DNA of 52,250 nt from CAZDKO01 sp964506075 [NCBI: uncultured bacterium] (GCA_964506075.1 CAZDKO010000008.1:1-52250), one strand, 5' to 3'; numbered from the stretch's first letter, positions 27,537 through 36,098 are shown. The notes: generated from the letters alone by a model not told the origin. Made by a program: numbers and translations.

Positions 27537-29117
27537 CTACCTGCCGGGTAATGCTTTAAGATGATGCCGGGCTTTCTGTAATTTTTGTAAAAAATTATCC
27601 TTTTTAAATTCCGAATCCCATTTTTTAATAGTAACCCACCCGCCAAAACGAAGCAGGTGATTACGCCAGGGACGGTACCATCTTCTCCATCCCGCTTTAA
27701 TATTATTTAAGAAGAAGATTAAAGAAGGAAAGGAAAAGATGTTTAACCCTATCATAAAAATATATTTAAACTGGTAAAACTTACTCATAATTTTCTTAAT
27801 AGCAGCTTGTATTTCTTCGGCGCTCATCGGTTCATCAGGCTCAAAAAGAGGGAAATTGCCGTCATAGTATTCCCAGCCTAAGTCCTGTGCCGGATAAATT
27901 CGGCCTTGTTGCTCAAGCCGGCTTCGTAACTCTGTGCCGGGTAGAGGAACCGGTAATAAAACCTGGATAGTATCAATTTTCGCTCTTTTGATAAAATCCT
28001 TAAAACGTCTTATCCTCTCTCTGGCTCCCATTTTAAAACTTACTTCTTCTTTTAAAGGATAGCCGAAAATAAACATCCCGTGTACCAAAAATCCGAATTT
28101 ATGAAAAATCCTCGTAAGGGCTATCATTTCTTCCGTCCGGATATGTTTATTCATCGCCTCTAATTCTTCTTCAATAGGCGACTCAAAACCAATCGCCACC
28201 GTATTAATACCCGCCTGGCGCATCGCCGATAACAATTCGGTATCTTTGGCTTTATCCAGTCTTATCTGAACGGTTATATCCAGCCGCCTGCCTGTATTTT
28301 TCTGATAATCCCTTAACATATGACAGAATCTTATGGTCTCTTCCCGGCGTTGTCCAAAAAGGTCATCCACCACAAAAAAATGCCTGGCGTCTTTTGTTTC
28401 CAGAAGCAAACTGATACTTTCCAGTAATCTCTCGGGAGAAGCGTGCCGGGGTTTGCCCTTGACCGTACAAAATTCACAATCCATCCCGCAGCCCCTGATC
28501 CGACCGACCGGATACAGCTTAATCCTGGCGTAACGCACCAGGGAAAAATCCGGTATTGGTAATTTATCAAAATCAACCAGAGGCTCCCTTTTAGACGTAT
28601 AAATAACTTTCCCGTCCTGTGAATAAGCAATACCTTTGACCGTATTTATGTCTCTTTTATCTTTTATAACCGTAAGAAGCTCTTTAATGGTCTCTTCCCC
28701 TTCGCCGATAACCACGTAATCAAGACCGGATAATAGTGCTTCAGACACGTTTTCTTCAATAAAATGCTGTCCTCCGGCTATAGTCGTTACCCCTCTATCT
28801 TTATAAAAACGAGCGAGCTTATAAAGCCTGGGGATGGTGCTGGTTAACCCGCCGTAAAACCCAACTATATCAGCCGGCCGCTGGCGCTCTAAAAAATCAT
28901 GGTCGGCTCCCCCTGAATCACTTCTGGGGCCGTATCGGCGCAGGTTATTTTCATCAATAATTTCCACGTCCCAACCATTCATTTCTTTAACGGCGGTGGC
29001 CACACACACCGGCCCTAAAGCCGTAGTTTTATTAGCCATGTAAGAATAGATATTAAACGCGGGGTAGGCTGGGATTATAATTCTAAATCTATGTCTTTTT
29101 TTAAAGGAATCATTCAT
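27537..29117 (-). CDS. B12-binding-domain radical SAM protein
   Basis: 526 residues. An N-terminal cobalamin-binding-like Rossmann region (about 10-140, with GPVCVATAVKEMNGWDVEIIDE, PADIVGFYGG, VIGEGEETI) precedes a radical SAM core with the cluster motif CGMDCEFC (C210, C214, C217, spacing C-x3-C-x2-C). QIRLDKAKDTELL and IAIGFESP-like VAIGFESPIEEELEAMNKH are typical later core strands. A C-terminal region of about 100 residues contains a hydrophobic stretch. The family includes methyltransferases and ring-forming enzymes, often for lipids or pigments; the substrate here is unknown. An ATG at 29117 is preferred over the TTG nine bases upstream. Confidence 0.87.
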   Translation of the reverse strand: MNDSFKKRHRFRIIIPAYPAFNIYSYMANKTTALGPVCVATAVKEMNGWDVEIIDENNLRRYGPRSDSGGADHDFLERQRPADIVGFYGGLTSTIPRLYKLARFYKDRGVTTIAGGQHFIEENVSEALLSGLDYVVIGEGEETIKELLTVIKDKRDINTVKGIAYSQDGKVIYTSKREPLVDFDKLPIPDFSLVRYARIKLYPVGRIRGCGMDCEFCTVKGKPRHASPERLLESISLLLETKDARHFFVVDDLFGQRREETIRFCHMLRDYQKNTGRRLDITVQIRLDKAKDTELLSAMRQAGINTVAIGFESPIEEELEAMNKHIRTEEMIALTRIFHKFGFLVHGMFIFGYPLKEEVSFKMGARERIRRFKDFIKRAKIDTIQVLLPVPLPGTELRSRLEQQGRIYPAQDLGWEYYDGNFPLFEPDEPMSAEEIQAAIKKIMSKFYQFKYIFMIGLNIFSFPSLIFFLNNIKAGWRRWYRPWRNHLLRFGGWVTIKKWDSEFKKDNFLQKLQKARHHLKALPGR

Positions 29118-29248
29118 AATTGCCAATCACTTCCCAAATAAAATTATACTCCTTCATTATAGAAAAATCATAGATAATTCTCAAGGGAATTGTAAAAAAA
29201 GGTAAGTTTTTTCTATTTATAAGATGGGTTTTATTAATACCTTTAATT

Positions 29249-29452
29249 CTATTTTGAAACGCTTATGTTGATGGCGCGAGGACCCTTGGGAGATTTTTCA
29301 ACCTCAAATTCTACATCTTCATTCCCACTCAAATCTTCAAAGGTAATACCCACCAGACTATTTTTGTGAAAGAATATTTCCCGTCCATCCTCCGCGCTGA
29401 TAAAGCCGAAATTCCTATCACGAACAAGCTTTTTTATTTTCCCTTTATGCAT
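29249..29452 (-). CDS. Cold-shock domain protein (divergent)
   Basis: 67 residues, one OB-fold. RNP1-like NFGFIS and RNP2-like IFFHKNSL are present, but the canonical KGFGFI and VFVHxS wording is altered and the protein starts MHKGKIKKLVRDR rather than MxGTVKWF. It is closer to single-domain RNA-binding relatives than to CspA. It lies 61 bases downstream of a standard csp gene on the same strand, with its own TAAGGAGG ribosome site. The expected role is binding single-stranded RNA. Confidence 0.85.
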   Translation of the reverse strand: MHKGKIKKLVRDRNFGFISAEDGREIFFHKNSLVGITFEDLSGNEDVEFEVEKSPKGPRAINISVSK

Positions 29453-29513
29453 TTATTCCTCCTTAGAAAACAGAACCTGACGTCACATAATACAAGTCTA
29501 TTGTTTTTTGGGG

Positions 29514-29711
29514 TTATATTTTCACTACTTTTACGGCTTGTTCGCCTTTAGGGCCTTGCTGGACTTCAAACTCAACTTTCTGACCTTCTTCTAAAGACTT
29601 ATATCCCTCGCCTTGAATTGCACTGTGATGCACAAATACATCCTTGCCCGATTCAGAAGTAATAAACCCGAACCCTTTTTGGTTACTAAACCACTTAACT
29701 GTTCCTTTCAT
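29514..29711 (-). CDS. Cold-shock protein, CspA family
   Basis: 65 residues from the ATG at 29711, starting [32 protein letters not shown], with both RNP motifs intact (KGFGFI, VFVHH). The start was chosen because GGGGGTGGAG sits just upstream; an in-frame upstream ATG would add eight residues that are mostly ribosome site. RNA chaperone or antiterminator function is known for the family. The gene has a long leader with its own promoter and an intrinsic terminator ahead of the ribosome site, matching the csp gene at 35746-35946. Confidence 0.93.
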   Translation of the reverse strand: MKGTVKWFSNQKGFGFITSESGKDVFVHHSAIQGEGYKSLEEGQKVEFEVQQGPKGEQAVKVVKI

Positions 29712-29820
29712 TAATACTCCACCCCCTTCCCTCATGAATTACGTAAGTTTAAAACTCGCTTTGGCCTGATAGTTTACCGATTTTTCCGTCGGAGCTTCAA
29801 ACAGTAAATAACGATTTAAA

Positions 29821-29860
29821 TAAAAAAAACCACAAGGGAGAACCTTTTTCCCCTGCGGTT
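29821..29860 (-). terminator. Terminator-like hairpin in the csp leader (copy 1)
   Basis: In the minus-strand transcript AACCGCAGGGG pairs with CCCTTGTGGTT (11 pairs, two G-U), 11-base loop, then a T-run. It lies between the csp promoter and the csp start, and no minus-strand gene ends upstream, so it can only act on the csp leader. An alternative GGTTA/TAACC stem upstream overlaps its 5' arm. Confidence 0.72.
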
Positions 29861-29888
29861 AAAGATTTCTAACCCCTTATTTATTTTT

Positions 29889-29917
29889 ATTTTATATCTA
29901 ATGTATATATTTGTCAA
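29889..29917 (-). promoter_or_regulatory. Promoter of csp copy 1
   Basis: On the minus strand TTGACA (29917-29912), 17 bases, TAAAAT (29894-29889). The start near 29882 gives a leader of about 170 bases and a terminated transcript of about 60 bases. Confidence 0.68.
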
Positions 29918-30107
29918 CTAAATTATAATAATAAATACCGGCGGGTAAATCCTCCGGCAATCTTATAATTTCAATACTAACAACCTGTCTTCCGGTAACA
30001 TTTTTATATTGAACTAACCCGGAGGATATGATAATTATCCTTAAGGGAATCAGATAGTTCCTCTTTGAAAACATTTTAATTCGGCCATGAGAAAAGGAAA
30101 ATGAAAG

Positions 30108-31103
30108 ATGAAAGAAAAAATCAGATTTGAAATAGACCCCTTTAACCGGCTTATTTACAAAGAAACAGGGAAAAAATCGAAACTACCCGGCGGTAGAACC
30201 GTTCTTGAAGGAAGCTTTAAAATTGATAAAAACAACAATCTTATTTATGAGGTTAAAAAATCGCTCCTTTCCGCCATACCGGAAAACGTCAAGTTTAAAG
30301 GGAACTGGTCCTTAGATACAAACCACAATCTGATTCTTACCTTAAACAAATGGGGCAATCAGATTTATGGAAATAAACTGGTTATAAAAACTGACCTGAG
30401 AGAGGCCGAAGCCAACAGGTTAACCTTTGAAGCAGCAACCAAAGATTTTTCAGGAAAAACCAGGCTCTATCTTTTAAATTTCAGCGGCCGCTGGCAGGCG
30501 GATAAATTTAACAGACTGAATTTTAACGTCAAAAGGGAAAAAGGCGAAATTAACACTTTGACTCTTGAAGGTGGATGGGAAGTAAACAGGAAAAATGAAA
30601 TTATTTATACATATATGAAATCGCACTTGAAACGAAAAACAACAATAAAGAGAACCTTAACCTTTACCGGTTACTGGGATATAACAGAAAAACACAGAAT
30701 CAATTATATCCTTAATAAAGAAATACACTCTGAGTTTAACTTTGAGGTCAGCGTGGGCAAACCGGTAAAAAGAGGGATGGAGTATAAAATCGGCTTCGGC
30801 GCTTTCCCCGCCAGGGGAAAAATTACTCTTTTCGGTCAATGGAAGGTAAATAAAAACCTGGGGTTAATATTTGAAATGCCCCGGGAAAAAGGGAAAAGCC
30901 GGGGAATTATTTTCGGCGCTTCCTGTAAACTGGGAAAACATAACAATCTGGAGTTCAGGTTAAAAAATAAAAAAGGCGAAGACCTGGGAATTGATGTTAA
31001 AATCTCCAGAAAACTTATTAAAGAAGCCGGTGAGCTTTTTGTCAGGGCGGTAAAATCAGGAAAAGAATTTTCAATTCTGGCTGGAGTCGGGTTTAGATGG
31101 TAA
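30108..31103 (+). CDS. Repeat protein with G-x-W beta repeats, unknown function
   Basis: 331 residues. I recognise no named family. About seven units of 35-50 residues share the pattern hydrophobic-x-G-x-W-x-(I/V/L)-(D/N)-x-x-N-x-(I/L)-x-(Y/F/L): LEGSFKIDKNNNLIYEV, FKGNWSLDTNHNLILTL, FSGRWQADKFNRLNFNV, LEGGWEVNRKNEIIYTY, FTGYWDITEKHRINYIL, LFGQWKVNKNLGLIFEM, FGASCKLGKHNNLEFRL. The protein is all-beta, very basic and lacks a signal peptide, yet it ends GVGFRW, an aromatic end like a barrel's. The ribosome site is weak (GGAAAATGAAAG). The terminal Trp and repeats could suit a solenoid or a surface barrel. Confidence 0.75.
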   Translation: MKEKIRFEIDPFNRLIYKETGKKSKLPGGRTVLEGSFKIDKNNNLIYEVKKSLLSAIPENVKFKGNWSLDTNHNLILTLNKWGNQIYGNKLVIKTDLREAEANRLTFEAATKDFSGKTRLYLLNFSGRWQADKFNRLNFNVKREKGEINTLTLEGGWEVNRKNEIIYTYMKSHLKRKTTIKRTLTFTGYWDITEKHRINYILNKEIHSEFNFEVSVGKPVKRGMEYKIGFGAFPARGKITLFGQWKVNKNLGLIFEMPREKGKSRGIIFGASCKLGKHNNLEFRLKNKKGEDLGIDVKISRKLIKEAGELFVRAVKSGKEFSILAGVGFRW

Positions 31104-31213
31104 AAAAACAACCGGGTAAAGGTTTAAAAATACAATCGGCTTAAACCGAACTCATCGCTAAAGAGCCGGTGAAGACATTATTTTTACCTTCTTAAATCAA
31201 CATAAAACTCTGT

Positions 31214-32635
31214 TTATCTCTTTGTTATTTCTATTATTCTCCACGAAAGTAAATCAAAAGGCACTTCCCCTGAATAAGTCCGCGTGCTGGTTAAAACGCG
31301 CTGAGGGTCGCCCAGAGTCGCCAGAGGAATACGAATAGTAATTTTTTCCTTATCTCTTATAACTTTAACGGTATCTTTGGGCAATTTATCTCTCCCATTA
31401 AAAATGCTATATCTATACGCGTCTAACTTTACACATATTTTGGGCATTTCGGCAAACGGATAACCCTCTCTATATCCAAACACATGTGTCGAAAGAATAA
31501 CTCTTTTTTTTAATGACTGTGACAGGGATATTGAAATAACCAGTTCGTTATCTACCAGGTCAATGGTGCGGCTTTGCAAACCAACGAAAGACGCCTCTTC
31601 TTCGTCGGTTAATTCCTCCGGCATTTCATCCGCCAATTCCGCTATTTCCTGAGAAAGCAAGAGCGGCGGTTCTTCCTGAATTAACCGAACCACCGGAAAA
31701 TCGCTGAATAATTCGTTTAACCGAATGAACGAAAGAAGATACTTTGAGCTTGACTGGTATTGTGATTTATGTTTTTTTAAGGCGGCTTCTTTACGTTTAA
31801 CCTCTTCACCGGTTAAATCAATGGAAGACCAGGACAAGGGGTCTTTTAGAGATACGGGTGGTTCTAAAATTTTATCGGGATAAAAACCTGCGGGTTGAGG
31901 CCATCCTTTGTAATGGACTAAATAAGGGAAAATCTCCGCTTTTAATTCTTCTTTTAAATCCCAGAGAGCCACCCGGCAAAAAAGATATAAGGAACGATGG
32001 TCGGGGTTATGGTCTCCGGGATGAGACAGGAAAATTTTCGTGGGTTTAAATTCCCGCAAAATAGACTTTAAATCTTTCAAAATTGACTCTCCTTTATATG
32101 GCGCCCCCGGACTTAAAGCATTTTTGTACGGGACTTTTCTGACGCTGCTAAACATACTTCTGGCCGGAGGCGCATTATCCCCCCAATGCGAACACCAGAT
32201 ATTTAAGGTGCAAAAATCCGGATAGCCTAAGAATATAACCTTATCTTCTGAAGCCCCCATTTCTTTGACCGCCGCCAGCGCTTCTTTGGAACGAATTCCC
32301 CCCATTTTACGCACCCCTTTAGGAAATAAAACCGGGTGCTTTCTATAGACCATAAATGACCATTGGTTGTTATCGCCGTTGGTAAGAAAAACAATTCGCA
32401 AAGGGATGTTCATTTCTACCGTTTTCTGAATAATACCGCTGCAGGCGATCGTTTCGTCATCCGGATGAGGAGCGAGAATCAAAATGCGGTCGGAAGCATC
32501 AATAGATAATTGTTTAAATTTTAAAGGCTGGCTTGAAATGTCTCCGGGTGACAGACTAAAGTAAACCAGAAAGGAAAAAATACAAAAAACAATAAATAAT
32601 AAAGTACTCTTTCGTATTTCCGTAAAATACTTCAT
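31214..32635 (-). CDS. PIG-L (LmbE-like) family deacetylase, membrane-anchored
   Basis: 473 residues. An N-terminal hydrophobic segment (about 8-27) acts as an anchor or signal. The PIG-L domain (about 45-240) has the zinc motif APHPDDETIACSG and the second ligand set LSHPGDHNPDH. These zinc enzymes remove acetyl from N-acetylglucosaminyl groups of lipids or small molecules. A C-terminal half (about 300-473) is beta-rich and not part of the core domain. A GGGGGGAG ribosome site supports the ATG at 32635 over a TTG 21 bases upstream. It starts 31 bases after the type Vd patatin stop, so the two are probably co-transcribed. Confidence 0.85.
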   Translation of the reverse strand: MKYFTEIRKSTLLFIVFCIFSFLVYFSLSPGDISSQPLKFKQLSIDASDRILILAPHPDDETIACSGIIQKTVEMNIPLRIVFLTNGDNNQWSFMVYRKHPVLFPKGVRKMGGIRSKEALAAVKEMGASEDKVIFLGYPDFCTLNIWCSHWGDNAPPARSMFSSVRKVPYKNALSPGAPYKGESILKDLKSILREFKPTKIFLSHPGDHNPDHRSLYLFCRVALWDLKEELKAEIFPYLVHYKGWPQPAGFYPDKILEPPVSLKDPLSWSSIDLTGEEVKRKEAALKKHKSQYQSSSKYLLSFIRLNELFSDFPVVRLIQEEPPLLLSQEIAELADEMPEELTDEEEASFVGLQSRTIDLVDNELVISISLSQSLKKRVILSTHVFGYREGYPFAEMPKICVKLDAYRYSIFNGRDKLPKDTVKVIRDKEKITIRIPLATLGDPQRVLTSTRTYSGEVPFDLLSWRIIEITKR

Positions 32636-32665
32636 TTCTCCCCCCAACTTTCTCAAGTAAGTACA

Positions 32666-34897
32666 TCAAAATATCTGGCCCAAAAATAAATAAGCTTTTC
32701 CGTCGGGACTGTCTTCCGACTGACCGAAACCCAGATATAACGGCCCAATTTTAGTGTCTATGCCAATCAGCACCGTTCCTCCGAAAAGTAAATCGTCCAG
32801 TTTAATGTCGCGGCGGTTATTCCAGACGTTCCCGGCCTCAAACGAACCTCCGATATATACATTGGTAACAAAACCGTTCGTCTTGGCGATATTGTAAAAA
32901 TAAACCAGGTCGAACAATCCCATATGTTGACCCCTTAATTGTTTTTCGCCGTATCCGGAAAGACCTAAAAACCCTCCCAGAGTAAATTCATCATAAAAAG
33001 GGGTTTCTTCATCAAGGCTTATCCCGGAATTAAACAATAATATCACCGTGTGTTTATTTCCAAAGGTCGTGGCCTTTACCAGACTGCATTCTAATTTCTG
33101 ATAAGAAAAGTCAGAACCTAAATTTCTGTTTGAAGAAAAAAAGTCAACACCGGCGAAAATACCCTGTTTGGGAAATTTATGGTTGTCTAACTGGTCGTAT
33201 TCAAGCTGAGCGACTATAGCTCCTTCCTGGATATCAGAAAATGACGGCAGGTTTGACCCGCCGACTTCCGGCTCGGCCTGGACAACGCCTCTTCTTAGAC
33301 CCAAACGCCCTTCAGCAAAAGACCCCAGGTTTACGCCCATATCCACACCGCCCCAGATATAATCCACCCGGTATTCGGCGATAAGACTTCCTTCTTCATA
33401 AATATCTTCCAGGAACCGGGCGGCGCTTATCTGAGGAGAGACGAAAAAATAACTCTGAATGTCTAACGGCTGATAAAATTCAGAAAAAATTCCCGTTGTT
33501 CTCCCAATATTAAGAACATTTTTCCATTCACCTCCAAGCGAATTAATCTGCGTCATCCGGTAATCGTTAAGCAGGGTAAATTCACTATTGCCGTCGGAAT
33601 CAGCCAATAAGTTAAGCCCGAAACGCAAATAATTCGGTCCCCATTCTTTTTCCTGTGTATCAATTAGAAGACCTTCTTCACTCTCTTTTTCAATAATTTT
33701 AAAATCAACTGTTTCAAAATCTCCCATAGCGTATATCCTCGTTAAATCCTGCTCCAGCTTTTTAAGGTCAAGTATTTCGCCCGCTCTGGTTTTAATTCTC
33801 CCTTTAATTGCTTTTGGACTTACTCTCGAGGGGGATTTAACTTCAATAAAATCAATTTTTATCGGCGGTGCCTCACCGGAGCGCTGTCTGGCGAGGTAAC
33901 TTTTATAAACTTCCGGTGACACTGAATACTGTTTAATTCTGTCGGCCATTTTTCTGGCGGCCTCTTCCCCGTTTCTTATCGCTTCAGGTGAACGGGAAAA
34001 AGAACTAACGCCGATATTTCCTAAGTCTGGTCTGATTAAAATGTCCTCTTCAGTCAGTAAAGAAACCGAATCATTAACGTTTTTCATCGTCATAATGTTA
34101 AGCACCTGCATAGTAATGTCAACCAGGGAATTAAGTTTTTCCGCCTCTTTTAAAGGTTTTCCTACATCCACCGCTATAATAATGTCGGCTCCCATTCCTT
34201 TAACTACTTCTATAGGTAAATTGTTAACAATGCCCCCGTCCACTAAAACCCGACCGTCTATTTTGACGGGAGAAAAGGCACCGGGAATGGACATGCTGGC
34301 CCGAATGGCCTCGGAAAGATTTCCCCGGCTATGAATAATCATCTCACCGGTAGAGAGGTCGGCGGAAATGGCGCGGAAAGGAATCGGCAGGTTGTCAAAA
34401 TTATCAATATCCGCCACAGGCAGGGTTAATTTCTTAAGTTCAAAATCAAGTTTCTGTCCCGATATAACTCCCCTGGGTAAAACCAGGCGGCCTTTTTTTA
34501 CCCCCATTTCAAAATCCATCAGTTGTTTCTGGTCCTGTTTATGCCGAAAAGACAAGTATTTTTCAGACGGACGGTCTGAAAATATATCCTGCCAGTCAGT
34601 GGCGTTAAATAATTCTTCTATACTTTCCGGAGACATCCCGGAAGCATATAACCCTCCGACGATTGCTCCCATACTGGTGCCGGCAATATAATCAACCGGG
34701 ACGTTATTCTCTTCAAGGACTTTAAGGATTCCGACGTGGGCTGCCCCCCGCGCGCCGCCGCCGCCTAAAACCAACCCTATTTTAAGACGTTTTTTCTCCT
34801 GTGCCCGGGCCAGCGGAAAAAAACCGGCACTAATAAACGTAAGGAAACAGGATAAAGTAATAGCCGCTATAATTTTATGCCTGAACTTTAACACCAT
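32666..34897 (-). CDS. Patatin-type phospholipase fused to an Omp85-like barrel (type Vd autotransporter, PlpD-like)
   Basis: 743 residues. Signal peptide (about 1-32, ending ARAQ); patatin domain (about 38-330) with oxyanion loop GGGGARGAAHVG, nucleophile elbow GTSMG and catalytic Asp in VDGGIVNN; one POTRA-like domain (about 345-405, IDFIEVKSPSRVSPKAIKGRI...GDFETVDFKII); then a 16-strand-type barrel (about 415-743) ending LFLGQIF. This order matches PlpD/FplA type Vd proteins, which place a lipase on the cell surface. The catalytic Ser-Asp pair looks complete, so it is probably an active phospholipase A1/A2. It lies upstream of the PIG-L deacetylase on the same strand. Confidence 0.9.
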   Translation of the reverse strand: MVLKFRHKIIAAITLSCFLTFISAGFFPLARAQEKKRLKIGLVLGGGGARGAAHVGILKVLEENNVPVDYIAGTSMGAIVGGLYASGMSPESIEELFNATDWQDIFSDRPSEKYLSFRHKQDQKQLMDFEMGVKKGRLVLPRGVISGQKLDFELKKLTLPVADIDNFDNLPIPFRAISADLSTGEMIIHSRGNLSEAIRASMSIPGAFSPVKIDGRVLVDGGIVNNLPIEVVKGMGADIIIAVDVGKPLKEAEKLNSLVDITMQVLNIMTMKNVNDSVSLLTEEDILIRPDLGNIGVSSFSRSPEAIRNGEEAARKMADRIKQYSVSPEVYKSYLARQRSGEAPPIKIDFIEVKSPSRVSPKAIKGRIKTRAGEILDLKKLEQDLTRIYAMGDFETVDFKIIEKESEEGLLIDTQEKEWGPNYLRFGLNLLADSDGNSEFTLLNDYRMTQINSLGGEWKNVLNIGRTTGIFSEFYQPLDIQSYFFVSPQISAARFLEDIYEEGSLIAEYRVDYIWGGVDMGVNLGSFAEGRLGLRRGVVQAEPEVGGSNLPSFSDIQEGAIVAQLEYDQLDNHKFPKQGIFAGVDFFSSNRNLGSDFSYQKLECSLVKATTFGNKHTVILLFNSGISLDEETPFYDEFTLGGFLGLSGYGEKQLRGQHMGLFDLVYFYNIAKTNGFVTNVYIGGSFEAGNVWNNRRDIKLDDLLFGGTVLIGIDTKIGPLYLGFGQSEDSPDGKAYLFLGQIF

Positions 34898-34980
34898 AAC
34901 TCTCAGAAGTTTTTTTATTCCGGGGAATCAAAATAATCTTTTCTTGAATGATTGCTTTTATCCCAGATTATAACATAAAA

Positions 34981-35177
34981 ATCAAAGCTATCCCACGAAA
35001 AAGACTTTAATCTAACGGTAAACACTTCTTAAAAACAATATGCGTCAGGACCGAATATCCCTGTCGGTGTCTTTATGCCGATAACGCTAAAAAAGAGGTC
35101 GTTATGGTTAATGTACTCAACCGATATTACAATCCCGGAAATAAAAACCCCAGGTAAATTTCGCCTGGGTTTTTCGT
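34981..35177 (+). ncRNA. Candidate structured small RNA (possibly encoding a 17-residue peptide)
   Basis: Upstream lies a weak promoter pair (TTGAAT at 34944-34949, TATAAC at 34969-34974, spacing 19). The span has successive short stems: CAGG/CCTG near 35045-35062, TCGG/CCGA near 35064-35080, GGTT/AACC near 35107-35123. A strong terminator then follows (AAAAACCCCAGG...CCTGGGTTTTT, 35143-35174). Within it a tiny frame at 35104-35157, MVNVLNRYYNPGNKNPR, has a GAGGT ribosome site and stops inside the terminator. No plus-strand gene follows, so the unit stands alone. It is not a riboswitch or housekeeping RNA that I recognise. Confidence 0.4.
35143..35174. terminator. Bidirectional intrinsic terminator
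   Basis: AAAAACCCCAGG and CCTGGGTTTTT form an 11-pair stem with one bulged C and a 9-base loop. T-runs occur on both strands. It could end the candidate small RNA (plus) and the zinc-ribbon transcript (minus, 150 bases after its stop). Confidence 0.7.
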
Positions 35178-35323
35178 GAAAATAATATTCGCTTTACTAA
35201 GCCGTCGCCTTTTTTATTTATTAACTCCTCATAATAAAATAAACCTGTTTACCGGCGGTCTATTGTATGTTTTTCTCCTCTAAACATAATAGCGCGATTA
35301 AACCCGAAAACACAAAAAAATTC

Positions 35324-35641
35324 TTATATTAGTGATAAATCTGAAAATACCTGCTGGTAATAATTGTATATATTCTTAACGGATTTCACCATAACTACGG
35401 TCAAACAATAACTTAGAATCACTATAATGACGGTTATAATTATTTTTTTTCTTCGCGTAAAAGACGGGTTAAGCCAGAGTAAAGGTAAAGCCAACGGCCC
35501 GATGCAGATAAAAGCAATCACCAGCCAATAAGTTTTAAAATACCACTTTACCTCTTTGGGCTTGTCTAAAAACTCCCCGCAATACCGGCATTTGAGGGCT
35601 TCATCCTGTATTTCTTCGGCACAATAAGGGCATTTTTTCAT
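35324..35641 (-). CDS. Zinc-ribbon membrane protein
   Basis: 105 residues. The N-terminal zinc ribbon [22 protein letters not shown] (CxxC...CxxC) is followed by two membrane helices (about 33-56 and 66-90) joined by a basic loop (SFTRRKK), then a short tail. This small architecture is widespread and usually unassigned. The ATG is 105 bases after a cold-shock gene on the same strand, with that gene's terminator between them, so it is probably a separate transcript. Confidence 0.75.
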   Translation of the reverse strand: MKKCPYCAEEIQDEALKCRYCGEFLDKPKEVKWYFKTYWLVIAFICIGPLALPLLWLNPSFTRRKKIIITVIIVILSYCLTVVMVKSVKNIYNYYQQVFSDLSLI

Positions 35642-35696
35642 AATAAGATTAAATCTCCGGCCAGGTTTATATTAAAACTGCTCTACTTAAAAATTA

Positions 35697-35728
35697 AGGC
35701 CCGACGTTAATAAATAACAACCGGGCCT
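35697..35728 (-). terminator. Terminator of csp copy 2
   Basis: On the minus strand AGGCCCG pairs with CGGGCCT across an 18-base loop that can pair further (GTT/AAC), followed by TAATTTTT. It starts 18 bases after the csp stop. Confidence 0.65.
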
Positions 35729-35745
35729 CAACTATCTCGCGGTGA

Positions 35746-35946
35746 TTACACCTTGGTTACATTTGCGGCTTGTTCACCTTTAGGGCCTTGCTTAATCTCA
35801 AATTCGACCTGCTGTCCTTCATCTAAAGACTTGTAGCCGTCTCCTTGAATGGCGCTGTGATGGACAAATACATCCTGCCCTGACTCACAGGAAATGAATC
35901 CATAGCCTTTACGGTTATTAAACCACTTTACTGTTCCTTTTGCCAT
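35746..35946 (-). CDS. Cold-shock protein, CspA family
   Basis: 66 residues, [33 protein letters not shown], with RNP1 KGYGFI and RNP2 VFVHH intact. It is closely similar to the csp at 29514-29711 (shared [22 protein letters not shown] and QGPKGEQA tails), so the two are paralogues. A strong AAGGAGG ribosome site precedes the ATG. Its leader carries the same promoter-hairpin-T-run arrangement as the paralogue's, and a dedicated terminator follows the gene. Confidence 0.94.
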   Translation of the reverse strand: MAKGTVKWFNNRKGYGFISCESGQDVFVHHSAIQGDGYKSLDEGQQVEFEIKQGPKGEQAANVTKV

Positions 35947-35999
35947 TATTTACTATTACACCTCCTTCTTACTAAATTATAGTAAATAATAGCTGAAAT

Positions 36000-36034
36000 A
36001 AAAAAAAACACAAGGAGGATATTCTTCCCTTGTG
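36000..36034 (-). terminator. Terminator-like hairpin in the csp leader (copy 2)
   Basis: In the minus-strand transcript CACAAGG and CCTTGTG pair perfectly around a 12-base loop, followed by nine T. It lies between the csp promoter and its ribosome site, 54 bases before the ATG. The preceding patatin gene ends at 36156, upstream of the csp promoter. It shares the CACAAGG/CCTTGTG core with the hairpin at 29821-29860. Confidence 0.7.
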
Positions 36035-36069
36035 GTCAAAATCACACTCCCTTATTTACTATCAAGATA

Positions 36070-36098
36070 AGTATACATCAAATTTCATCTTCTGTCAA
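36070..36098 (-). promoter_or_regulatory. Promoter of csp copy 2
   Basis: On the minus strand TTGACA (36098-36093), 17 bases, TATACT (36075-36070). The start near 36063 gives a leader of about 117 bases and a terminated transcript of about 60 bases. Confidence 0.75.

Larger units (their letters stand above)
34898..35323. other. Spacer of 426 bases without a conventional gene
   Basis: It holds a candidate plus-strand small RNA (listed separately) ending in a bidirectional terminator, plus the presumed promoter of the type Vd patatin. The remaining 150 bases before the zinc-ribbon gene are AT-rich and show nothing. Confidence 0.5.

Noticed and set aside
29712-29820. c-di-GMP or other known riboswitch in the csp leader after the hairpin
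   Set aside because: None of the conserved GEMM or SAM core strings is present; only a short CCGA/TCGG stem is visible.
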